From CAYVTV01 sp964563105 (lineage in GTDB: Bacteria; Bacteroidota; Bacteroidia; Bacteroidales; GCA-2748055): a stretch of 23,855 nucleotides of DNA. The DNA is taken from positions 1 to 23,855 of the forward strand of contig CAZLXM010000059.1 of the NCBI GenBank assembly GCA_964563105.1, in the 5' to 3' direction. Below, in pieces: positions 9,473 through 17,566 of this stretch. Below the pieces are notes generated by a model. It worked only from the letters and a program-made list of their open reading frames with translations, was not told where the DNA came from and made no database searches. Positions within the stretch are counted from its first letter, which is position 1. The number at the start of each line of letters is the position of its first letter. The position numbers were made by a program, and so were the translations under genes.

Positions 9473-11866
9473 ATGAATAAAGAACTAATAAAAAAAACAA
9501 TCAGAAAGATAATCAAGACATTAAATATGACATTTATCTTTTTTATTGCATTTTCTTTAACAGGGTTATTCGCTCAACCCTTGAAACAGGAAAAATCTGT
9601 GGTAATTGAAAAGGATTTTTACCAGGGATCTGTTATAAGAGTGAAATTTATAAAAGAAAATATGTTAAGGATCAGTATATGCCAAAAGGGAAATAATTTT
9701 TACGAATCAGGGCTGAACAGATATGGTTTTATAAATGATTATACTGATAATAATGTGGAAATCAAAATCTCGGAATCTGGAAAGGATTTTACAGCTGAAA
9801 CTCCCAAATTGATCCTTAAAGGAAATGCTTCAAATGGTGAGATCTTAATTACAGATCCTTCAGGAAAAAAAGTATTTCTTCAGCAAATATCCGCTGATCT
9901 TTCTACTGTTCCATCAAAAGTAACATTCAAAGCCGGAGATGATGAAGACTGGGTAGGTTTTGGTGATCAGTCAAGAGATAGGATCTATCACAGGGGGCAT
10001 ATCGCTGACTGCCATGTCAGAAATGTAAAATCATATATTCCAGTTCCTTTTTTTATGTCAACCCGTGGAGCAGCAGTACTGGTTAACACTACTTACAGGG
10101 TAGTCTTCGATATGTGCAAAAGTGATCCCGGCAAATTTTCCTGGAACGATGAAAGCGGAGCAGTTGATTATTACTTTATAACAGGAAATGGATTCATGGA
10201 ACTTATTGATCTGTATACTGATCTGACTGGTAAGCCACAACTCCCGCCTGATTGGTCCTTCGGGCTTTGGTATATATGCAGGACCCAGGCTAATGATTAT
10301 GAAGCTGTTAATGATGCAGTCAATTTTCGAAGAGAAGGGATTCCCTGTGATATTATAGGCCTGGAACCAGGTTGGATGGAGAAAAATTATGATTATTCCA
10401 CAAAAAAGACCTGGAGCAAAGACAGATTCCCAATACCATCATATGCACCAAATGGACCATATAATTTTTTTAATGCAATAAAAAGGATGGGATTCAAATT
10501 AGAACTTTGGCTATGCAACGATTATGACCTGAGTTATGAAGAAGAAAGGCGCCTTGAAAATAAAAGTCCCACTGTTTTAAATAAAAAATTAGAAGACAAA
10601 CCTGATAAGGAAATGGTTGAAGTTGACGGTCATCTCATTAAAGAGAAAGCTAAACCGGAAATATCATCTGCAACTGACCAAATAACTATTAATGATGAAC
10701 CATGGTTTGAACATCTAAAAAAATTTGTGGACCAGGGAGCAGATTTTTTTAAGCAGGATGGATCAAGACAGGTTATTGAACATAAAGGTAAAATATGGGG
10801 TAACGGAATGACTGATGATGAAATGCATAATCTTTACCCTCTGTTCTATTCAAGACAGATGTTTGAAGGCTTTAAAGACTATACAAACCGCAGGCCTGTA
10901 GTTTTTACCCCTGCCGGCTGGACAGGATTTCAGGCATGGTCAGGGACATGGACCGGTGATACAGGAGGAAGGCTTGCTACTTTAGGGGCAATGCTTAACA
11001 CTTCGATTGTCGGTCATTCATGGTCAACAAATGATATGGAAGTTATACAAAAGGAAGGAATTCATTTCGGATATCTTCAGCCATGGAGCCAGATCAATAG
11101 TTGGACTTATTTCAGGATGCCATGGATTCAGGGCCCGGAACTTCTGGCTATGCATAAATACTATGCACAACTCAGGTCAACATTGATACCATATTTATAT
11201 TCCTGGGCAAATTTTGCATGCAAAACAGGATGGCCATTGTTACTGCCACTTACATTTGAATTTCCAAATGATGAAAATTGCAGGGAAAATCTTCATCAAT
11301 ATTTTCTTGGACGTGATCTGATGGTTGGCATATACAATAAAAACTTATATTTCCCAAAAGGAAAATGGAAAGATTTCTGGACTGGTGAGATTATAGAGGG
11401 TTCTTGTACTAAAGAGGTCAACTGGCCTGTTGACAGAGGTGGGGCCCTTCATATTCGGGAAGGGGCTATAATCCCTTTTGGTCCGCTAATGCAGTATAGA
11501 GGTGAAAAGCAGCTTGATGAAATCACTCTTTATGTTTTCCCTTCCGGTGAATTATCCTCTTTTGATCTTTATGAAGATGACGGAACTACATTTAAGTATC
11601 TTGAGGGAGAGTATTCCATAACACATATAAGTTCTAAAACCACTGGCCGGATCACCGAAATTTCCATTGGCCCCTCAGACGGAAATTTTAAGGGAAAAGT
11701 GGAAATACGCAAATGGAACATTATCATGCATGCCGATTCAAAACCATCATCTGTTATGTTAAATGATAAGAAGATTCAGAGTTCTGCTTATACATGGGAT
11801 AAAAACAGAAAAGAAGTTGAAATTAAAAATCTGGCTTCACCTGCAATAATAAAAGTTTTTTATTGA
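9473..11866 (+). CDS. Exported GH31 family alpha-glycosidase (second of tandem pair)
   Basis: A 797-residue paralogue of the preceding gene, alignable over nearly its whole length. The ATG at 9473 gives a long basic leader (KKTIRKIIKTLN) before the hydrophobic core and a cleavage site near LFA-Q. A start at Met19 would remove the positive region, so I prefer 9473. The sandwich motif is WVGFGDQSRDRIYHRG. The predicted nucleophile is Asp429 (FFKQDGSRQV) and the acid/base Asp496 (WTGDTGG). As in the first copy, the usual Glu at nucleophile +3 is missing, here replaced by Arg, and Glu298 occupies the LEPGWM position. A charged insertion lies at about 352-407. The C-terminal domain carries LYEDDG. 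The Gly/Arg difference next to the nucleophile and different residues around the second half of the barrel (SWTYFRMPW against GWQMYVEPW) suggest the two enzymes take different linkages or aglycones. Confidence 0.93.
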   Translation: MNKELIKKTIRKIIKTLNMTFIFFIAFSLTGLFAQPLKQEKSVVIEKDFYQGSVIRVKFIKENMLRISICQKGNNFYESGLNRYGFINDYTDNNVEIKISESGKDFTAETPKLILKGNASNGEILITDPSGKKVFLQQISADLSTVPSKVTFKAGDDEDWVGFGDQSRDRIYHRGHIADCHVRNVKSYIPVPFFMSTRGAAVLVNTTYRVVFDMCKSDPGKFSWNDESGAVDYYFITGNGFMELIDLYTDLTGKPQLPPDWSFGLWYICRTQANDYEAVNDAVNFRREGIPCDIIGLEPGWMEKNYDYSTKKTWSKDRFPIPSYAPNGPYNFFNAIKRMGFKLELWLCNDYDLSYEEERRLENKSPTVLNKKLEDKPDKEMVEVDGHLIKEKAKPEISSATDQITINDEPWFEHLKKFVDQGADFFKQDGSRQVIEHKGKIWGNGMTDDEMHNLYPLFYSRQMFEGFKDYTNRRPVVFTPAGWTGFQAWSGTWTGDTGGRLATLGAMLNTSIVGHSWSTNDMEVIQKEGIHFGYLQPWSQINSWTYFRMPWIQGPELLAMHKYYAQLRSTLIPYLYSWANFACKTGWPLLLPLTFEFPNDENCRENLHQYFLGRDLMVGIYNKNLYFPKGKWKDFWTGEIIEGSCTKEVNWPVDRGGALHIREGAIIPFGPLMQYRGEKQLDEITLYVFPSGELSSFDLYEDDGTTFKYLEGEYSITHISSKTTGRITEISIGPSDGNFKGKVEIRKWNIIMHADSKPSSVMLNDKKIQSSAYTWDKNRKEVEIKNLASPAIIKVFY

Positions 11867-11985
11867 GATAAAATAAGATTGTTTTGAACATAAACTTTTT
11901 TATATTATTTTTTTGAACTTTGAAAGTTTAGTCTTGTTTTATTCTTATAAAATATCAATTTAGTGTTATTTTTTGATAAAATAAT

Positions 11986-12018
11986 TTTGTCATTTTTATA
12001 AAATAATATTTAAATTTG
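11986..12018 (+). promoter_or_regulatory. Candidate Bacteroidota promoter (TTTG / TAAATTTG)
   Basis: TTTG (11986-11989) and TAAATTTG (12011-12018) match the -33 and -7 consensus elements TTTG and TAnnTTTG, with 21 bp between them, close to the usual spacing. It would give a leader of roughly 430 nt before the SusC start, and the tandem repeat would be transcribed within it. The region is so AT-rich that a chance match is quite possible. Another -7-only match, TAATTTTG, lies at 11982-11989. Confidence 0.33.
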
Positions 12019-12151
12019 ATTAAATTATTGGTATCAGCAAGGTTTATTGACATTAATGAATGAAAACAGAGATAAAATTCAAAGTTCTTTGTTAATATTC
12101 ATTTCAACTATATTTCCCGGTTTTTATTTCATGATGTTCAATAATTTATGT

Positions 12152-12379
12152 TTAAATACGGTTCCTTATATCAGAATTAATTAACCGTTATTACCCTCTA
12201 AAACCACAATGGTTACTTTTTTATTTTAAAAATTATTTTTTTTACCTGATTCTAACAAGTAATTTTTGCTTAAATACGGTTCTTTATATCAGAATTAATT
12301 AACCGTTATTACCCTCTAAAGCCATAATGGTTACTTTTTAATTTTAAAGGTTATTCTTTATTTTTTTACCTGATCCTAA
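12152..12379. repeat. Two-copy tandem repeat with conserved stem-loop, upstream of SusC
   Basis: Copy 1 starts at 12152 and copy 2 at 12270, both with TTAAATACGGTTC. The two agree over the first 76 bp except for about four positions by hand count. They then drift through T-rich sequence and agree again at ACCTGATTCTAA (12244-12255) and ACCTGATCCTAA (12368-12379). Inside each copy TAACCGTT and AATGGTTA can pair (8 bp with one G-U) around an 18-nt loop beginning ATTACCCTCTAAA. The differences fall outside the stem. The offset of 118 bp is not a multiple of three and both copies contain stops, so it is not coding. It ends 76 bp before the SusC start. It could be paired binding sites for an activator or an RNA leader element. 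Confidence 0.85.
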
Positions 12380-12455
12380 AAATTATTCATTAATTTTTAA
12401 AAGGTTTCTCTCTAACTTATAAGTGTTTACTTTATGTAAAATTAATCTACTAGCA

Positions 12456-15400
12456 ATGAAAAAAAAGATCTATCAAATTAATTTTGGAAAAGATTTTTTT
12501 AATCTATTTTCAAAATATTTTCTGGCCGTGATTTTTCTTCTTTTCCACTTTAGCGTATCAGCACAACAAAGAACTATTTCCGGTACGGTAACCGGCGGGG
12601 ACAATTCACCCATACCCGGAGTAAGCGTTGTCGCATCAGGTACCACATTGGGAACAATAACAGATCTCCAGGGAAACTACAGCTTATCTGTCCCGACAAC
12701 AGTAAAAACCCTGATATTTAGCTTTGTGGGCATGGAAACCCTGGAAATAACACTTGATGCACGTGACATATATAATGTTACGCTCACAGAGAGTGTTGTC
12801 AGCCTGGAGGAAGTATTAGTTGTAGGTTACGGGGTCCAGAAAAAACAAAGTATTGTGGGGTCCATTACCCAGGTGACAAATGAAAAATTAATGCAAACAG
12901 GAAACGTGACAAATCTTGCACAGGCATTAACCGGACAACTCCCCGGTGTTATTACACTCACATCAACTCATGAACCGGGTGGTTCAGCAGCACTAAGTAC
13001 AAGTGCAGGAGTAAATTCCGCCGGAACAACTGGTACCGAAATTTATATCCGGGGGCGTAATACATGGAATATGGGCAGTCCTTTAATATTAGTTGATGGT
13101 ATTGAAAGAGATCTGTATAATATCGATGTTGGAGAAGTGGAAAATATTTCAGTTTTGAAAGATGCTTCTGCAACAGCCGTATTTGGAGTAAAAGGTGCAA
13201 ATGGAGTGATTCTTATTACAACTAAGCGGGGAACAACCGGAAAAGCCAAACTATCCTTTAACTATTCTTCCACAGGGCAGTTTGTTTCGAAGTTACCACA
13301 AAAAACACCATCTTTTGAAGCCCAGCAAGCAAGAAATGAAGCTATTTTACGTGAAGTTCCATTGAGGGAAGATTCCTGGGCTGAATATCTTCCCTATGAA
13401 ATTTCCAGAAGATATCTTCCTGAAAATCAAACTGAAAATCCAGACTGGTGGTGGATATACCCAAATGTTAACTGGGAGAAGGCCATGTTTAAGGATATGG
13501 GAATCACTCATCGTTTATCACTGAACATAACCGGAGGAACAGATTTTGTTAAATATTTCGGCTCAGTATCATATCTTGATGAAGGTGATATGCTGAAAAA
13601 ATGGGAACCAGTTGAAGAAGATTACAAACCAAGTTACGGTTTCAGACGTTTTAATTTTAGGAGTAATCTTGATTTCACCCTTACTCCGACTACCAGGCTG
13701 CAGGTTAACTTGTCTGGTTATTTGTCTACCAAAGATGCCAATCAGGCATGGACCCAGGTTAATGTTGGTACCCAGGGGCAGATGTGGGCTGCAGTTTACA
13801 GAATGCCCCCTGATATTTATCTCCCCCGTTATCCTGATGGCCGCTGGGGCAGCTATCCACCAATTTCCCATGGAACGCTGGACAATCCTGTTGCCTTTGG
13901 ACAGAATATGGGAGAAAACCATTACAGGACAACTCAGTTGAACTCCGATTTTGCTTTAGAACAAAATCTTGATTTCATTACCAAAGGTTTGAGTGCCAGG
14001 GCTCAATTTTATTACGATAATGTTTTTGTTTCACGGTTTTATATATATGATTATAGCAACGGGATGATAATAAAATCCGGCCAGGCCCTTAATAAATACG
14101 TTGATATATGGGCTTATACCGGTGACCCTAATCAGCCGGAAAGCGAATATATTTATAATTATCCAACCATTCCGGCCGGGACATCTCAATATGACTGGGT
14201 CAATCCGATCCCAACAATGCAAAATGAATTAATTTTAGACGGGCTCATTCAAAGAAGGACCCAATACCAGTTTCAGTTAAATTATGGCCGCAGCTTTTAT
14301 TTACACAATGTTTCAGCACTGACAGCCCTAAAACGCCAGGAATTTGGAAGTGGGAGTATGTTTAAAAATTATCGTGAAGATTGGGTCTTCCGTCTCACCT
14401 ATGATTATAACCTAAAATATTTACTTGAAATGAACGGAGCTTATAATGGATCCGAACAATTTGGACCGGGTTACCATTTCGATTTTTTCCCCTCTCTTGC
14501 TGTTGGCTATTTCATTTCAAACGAAGAATTCTTTCCCTTTGACTGGATGAACAGATTGAAGTTCCGCTACAGCATTGGAAAAGTTGGAGATGATAATATA
14601 AGTGGAAGATGGCTATATTCCGATATCTATGCATATGGCGGAGGTACCAGGATGAATACCCAAGATCTTGATTTAAGCCCATACACACACTTTAAACAAA
14701 CTTCCATCGGTAATCCAAACATTCATTGGGAAGTAGCGATTAAGAACAATATTGGCCTGGAAATGGGATTATTAAATAATTCAATTTCACTCAATTATGA
14801 TTACTTTACAGAAAACCGGAAAGATATATTACTGGCAGGATCTTTAAGGTCTGTTCCAGCTTACTTTGGCGGTGCCATGCCTCCCTCCAACATTGGCCAG
14901 GTTAAATCAAGAGGACATGAAGTTGAATTGAGATACGAAAAAAGAACCCAGACCGCTTTTCATTTTTGGGCGGCCATAGCAGCAACACATACAAATAACG
15001 AGGTCATTTTTAAGGATGATCCGGAACTTCTTGAAGATTATCGTAAAGCGGCAGGTCATACCATAAATCAGACACGTTCACAAATAAGGGCTAATCGTTA
15101 CAATACATGGGATGATATCTATGCTAGTGTCCCTATGGAAACAAATGATTTGTTGAAAATGCCCGGCTTCTGGAATATCCTTGACTATAATGCAGACGGC
15201 ATAATTAAAGCAGAAGATACCGTACCAATTGGATTTTCTGATATTCCACAAAACACCTTTAATTATACTTTAGGGGCCAATTATAAAGGCTTCAGTGCAA
15301 TGATCCAATTTTATGGTGTAACCAATGTAATGCGTTATCAGAATTTATCAAACTTTAGTAATCGCCTGAATGTATGGTTTATACACATGAGAGACTATTG

Positions 15401-15716
15401 GTCCAAAGACAATCCGGACGCAACATCTTTTATGCCAAAATGGAGAACAGGAGGAGGTCAGCTCGGTGATTACTGGTTGTTTGATGGTTCCTACTGGAGA
15501 ATTAAAACTGCAGAGATTTCTTATACTTTTCCTCAAAATATTATTAATAAGGGTACAGGAATAGATAAACTGAGAGTTTATATTAATGGAAATAATCTTT
15601 ATTTCTGGTCACGCATGCTTGACGACAGAGAAGGTTCATTTCTTGGAGGCGGTGCTGCTGAAGGGACTTATCCTTCGGTTAAACGTGTTAACATAGGTAT
15701 AGATTTAACTTTTTAA
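12456..15716 (+). CDS. Canonical SusC/RagA-type TonB-dependent outer-membrane transporter
   Basis: A 1086-residue protein. I chose the ATG at 12456 (MKKKIYQINF), which gives a normal signal peptide ending near SVSA-Q at about 36. The frame extends to a GTG at 12423 that adds 11 unlikely residues. It has the carboxypeptidase-regulatory-like domain at about 39-112 (TISGTVTGGDNSPIPGVSV, TDLQGNYSLSVP). The family signature LEEVLVVGYGVQKK follows at 117-130. The plug lies at about 130-259 (IYIRG, PLILVDGIERDL, VLKDASATAVFG, GANGVILITTKRG). The 22-strand-type barrel ends in NIGIDLTF. It pairs with the SusD that starts 18 bp downstream and heads the second Sus unit. Unlike the other two SusC proteins here, it keeps all plug-entry motifs. 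It is predicted to import oligosaccharide across the outer membrane; the substrate is not readable from sequence. Confidence 0.97.
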   Translation: MKKKIYQINFGKDFFNLFSKYFLAVIFLLFHFSVSAQQRTISGTVTGGDNSPIPGVSVVASGTTLGTITDLQGNYSLSVPTTVKTLIFSFVGMETLEITLDARDIYNVTLTESVVSLEEVLVVGYGVQKKQSIVGSITQVTNEKLMQTGNVTNLAQALTGQLPGVITLTSTHEPGGSAALSTSAGVNSAGTTGTEIYIRGRNTWNMGSPLILVDGIERDLYNIDVGEVENISVLKDASATAVFGVKGANGVILITTKRGTTGKAKLSFNYSSTGQFVSKLPQKTPSFEAQQARNEAILREVPLREDSWAEYLPYEISRRYLPENQTENPDWWWIYPNVNWEKAMFKDMGITHRLSLNITGGTDFVKYFGSVSYLDEGDMLKKWEPVEEDYKPSYGFRRFNFRSNLDFTLTPTTRLQVNLSGYLSTKDANQAWTQVNVGTQGQMWAAVYRMPPDIYLPRYPDGRWGSYPPISHGTLDNPVAFGQNMGENHYRTTQLNSDFALEQNLDFITKGLSARAQFYYDNVFVSRFYIYDYSNGMIIKSGQALNKYVDIWAYTGDPNQPESEYIYNYPTIPAGTSQYDWVNPIPTMQNELILDGLIQRRTQYQFQLNYGRSFYLHNVSALTALKRQEFGSGSMFKNYREDWVFRLTYDYNLKYLLEMNGAYNGSEQFGPGYHFDFFPSLAVGYFISNEEFFPFDWMNRLKFRYSIGKVGDDNISGRWLYSDIYAYGGGTRMNTQDLDLSPYTHFKQTSIGNPNIHWEVAIKNNIGLEMGLLNNSISLNYDYFTENRKDILLAGSLRSVPAYFGGAMPPSNIGQVKSRGHEVELRYEKRTQTAFHFWAAIAATHTNNEVIFKDDPELLEDYRKAAGHTINQTRSQIRANRYNTWDDIYASVPMETNDLLKMPGFWNILDYNADGIIKAEDTVPIGFSDIPQNTFNYTLGANYKGFSAMIQFYGVTNVMRYQNLSNFSNRLNVWFIHMRDYWSKDNPDATSFMPKWRTGGGQLGDYWLFDGSYWRIKTAEISYTFPQNIINKGTGIDKLRVYINGNNLYFWSRMLDDREGSFLGGGAAEGTYPSVKRVNIGIDLTF

Positions 15717-15734
15717 TTTTAATAAACTGTAATT

Positions 15735-17537
15735 ATGAAAAATTTAAATAATAGATTTATATTAAAATTAATAATAATTTTCACCGGTGGATTAATTTTG
15801 TCTTCTTGTGAAGAATACCTTGATAAAGCTCCTGAATCTACATTTACAGATAAGGAAGTGTTTGGGGACTTCAGAAGCTTTCAGGGATGGATTGAGGAAT
15901 TATATAATGCAATCCCCGCGTATGGAATATCGGGTGGTCAATGCAGAGTTAATTATGCAGATGAATCACTCGCCTGTACCGGGCCTCTTCCCTGTGACCT
16001 GGGGAATTACTGGAGTATAAGCCCATGGCTGGATTATTCAACCGTAGTCAGTCTTGGTATAACTCAGGCTGAGAATTTAGCTTTACGCCTCTGGCCCGTC
16101 TCATGGTATGCAATAAGGAAGGCCAATATTGCCCTCAACAAAATTGATATATTTTTTAATGGCACTCTGGAGGAAAAAAATCTTTTAAAAGGGCAAGCCT
16201 TATTTTTCCGTGCTTATTTCTATTTTCAGCTTATAACATGGTGGGGCGGAATGCCATATCTGGATGTAGCCCTGGCAGCAACTGATGAAATGAAATTTCC
16301 CAGGACTTCTTTCAGGGAAACCGCTTTAAAAGTTGCTGCGGATTTCAGGGCTGCTGCAGATATTCTACCCCTTGACTGGGACCAGACAAATGCCGGTAAA
16401 GCTACCCTTGGAAATAATCGTAAACGTATTTCAAAAATCATGGCATTATCATACCTTGGTAAAACACTTATATACGCCGCAAGCCCAATGATGAATGAAG
16501 AGGTAACCGGAACATCTGCATATGATGCAGACCTGTGTAAACAGGCAGCTGCAGCACTTGCCGAAACTATTGATGCATCCAATTCACCCGGTAGTATTTT
16601 TAAACTCCAAAGTTGGGAAAGCTGGACAGATAACTTCTGGGTTGATTCTCCGGGTTTCAACCTGCAGTCTGGAGGAGATGAAGTAATCCTGAACCCAAAT
16701 GTAAAAGTAGTGGGTGACGTACTATATATATTTGAGGGGAACTATAATATTTATGAAATGCAGATTGTTAATACTGTACCTGAAACACCTACAGAAAATT
16801 TCGTAAACGCCTATTACATGGCAAATGGCTTGCCTATTACTGACCCTAATTCAGGTTACGATGAAAATGACCCCTGGACTAACCGTGAACCCCGCTTTTA
16901 TAAAGATATTGTATATGACGGATCAATGATAGCTTATTCTACACTGGCAGGTATTGACCAGTTTGCCCGGCTATACAATGGCGGTCGGCACAGAGGAGGA
17001 CAACTGGGAAGTCCGACAGGATATTTCATGAAAAGATGGGTACCAACCGGTTGTAATATCTGGGACAATAAAAACAATGCTTTTTCAGCTTACATCCCAC
17101 ACATGAGGCTTGCAGATGTATATCTTCTCTATGCTGAAGCTGTTGTAAATGGCTATGGCACACCTCAAAGTAGATTTACGGGCAATCTTAGCGCTGAAGA
17201 AGCAGTAAATGTAATAAGAAACCGGGCACAACTTCCTGATCTAACACCAACTTATACTGCTTCAAAGGAAATTTTTATGGAAGACCTGAGACAGGAAAGA
17301 CGTATAGAACTTGCATGGGACCTCAACCGTTTTCATGATTTACGCAGATGGAACCTGAATACAGTTGAAATTGATAAAACTATAATTGACTTTGACCGGG
17401 GGACTGATGGGAAACCTACAAATATTGTTAGAAAAACTCATACAATAAGAGTTGCCGGTAAAAAACATAACTGGTTACCTATTGCAGAAACCCTGACTAA
17501 AATGTATCCCGGATTTTATCAAAATCCCGGATGGTAG
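15735..17537 (+). CDS. SusD/RagB-type glycan-binding lipoprotein
   Basis: A 600-residue lipoprotein with lipobox ILSSC (Cys25) followed by EEYLDKAPES, a very typical SusD beginning. It forms the surface lid of the SusC encoded 18 bp upstream. Family signs: LLKGQALFFRAYFYFQLITWWGGMPY (TPR-like core, about 153-178, quoted in two parts here because of its length: LLKGQALFFRAYF and YFQLITWWGGMPY), MRLADVYLLYAEAV, AVNVIRNRAQLPDL, QERRIELAWDLNRFHDLRRW, and the terminal YQNPGW. Two cysteines in LACTGPLPCDLGNYW (about 77-90) could form a local disulfide. The stop codon lies within ATGGTAG, so an alternative ATG of the next SusC frame (17531) would overlap this gene by 7 bases; I prefer the downstream start. 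In subgroup it is closest to the partial SusD at the left edge. Confidence 0.97.
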   Translation: MKNLNNRFILKLIIIFTGGLILSSCEEYLDKAPESTFTDKEVFGDFRSFQGWIEELYNAIPAYGISGGQCRVNYADESLACTGPLPCDLGNYWSISPWLDYSTVVSLGITQAENLALRLWPVSWYAIRKANIALNKIDIFFNGTLEEKNLLKGQALFFRAYFYFQLITWWGGMPYLDVALAATDEMKFPRTSFRETALKVAADFRAAADILPLDWDQTNAGKATLGNNRKRISKIMALSYLGKTLIYAASPMMNEEVTGTSAYDADLCKQAAAALAETIDASNSPGSIFKLQSWESWTDNFWVDSPGFNLQSGGDEVILNPNVKVVGDVLYIFEGNYNIYEMQIVNTVPETPTENFVNAYYMANGLPITDPNSGYDENDPWTNREPRFYKDIVYDGSMIAYSTLAGIDQFARLYNGGRHRGGQLGSPTGYFMKRWVPTGCNIWDNKNNAFSAYIPHMRLADVYLLYAEAVVNGYGTPQSRFTGNLSAEEAVNVIRNRAQLPDLTPTYTASKEIFMEDLRQERRIELAWDLNRFHDLRRWNLNTVEIDKTIIDFDRGTDGKPTNIVRKTHTIRVAGKKHNWLPIAETLTKMYPGFYQNPGW

Positions 17538-17566
17538 TTCATGAAAAACAATTTAATTTATATAAT

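Larger units (their letters stand above)
11867..12455. other. Non-coding gap before the second Sus unit
   Basis: This AT-rich, 589-bp stretch has no well-supported gene. Just after the GH31 stop there is a 13-bp inverted repeat, AACTTT-G-AAAGTT (11916-11928), without GC-rich arms. A candidate promoter (11986-12018) and a two-copy tandem repeat (12152-12379) are listed separately. A 42-codon frame, ATG 12056 to TAA 12182-12184, encodes a mostly hydrophobic peptide that ends inside the first repeat copy. It has no visible ribosome binding site, so I do not call it a gene. The last 76 bp before the SusC start contain no obvious -7/-33 pair. Confidence 0.6.

Noticed and set aside
12056..12184. 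42-codon frame (ATG to TAA) encoding a hydrophobic peptide upstream of the canonical SusC.
   Set aside because: There is no ribosome binding site, it ends inside a non-coding repeat copy, and its composition is what AT-rich DNA gives by chance. Ribosome profiling or conservation of the frame would be needed.
12423..12455. GTG start 33 bp upstream for the canonical SusC.
   Set aside because: It would put 11 residues before a clean MKKK signal peptide; the ATG at 12456 is the better start.
13569..13922. 117-codon minus-strand frame, and a 109-codon plus-strand frame nearby, inside the canonical SusC.
   Set aside because: Both are shadows of the SusC coding sequence with no start context or family resemblance.
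16226..16660. 144-codon open frame on the minus strand.
   Set aside because: It lies wholly within the SusD gene at 15735-17537, whose family motifs are unmistakable, and has no recognisable domain.
17531..17566. Upstream ATG of the second atypical SusC overlapping the preceding SusD stop (ATGGTAG).
   Set aside because: The added 12 residues precede a complete signal peptide that starts at the ATG at 17567.
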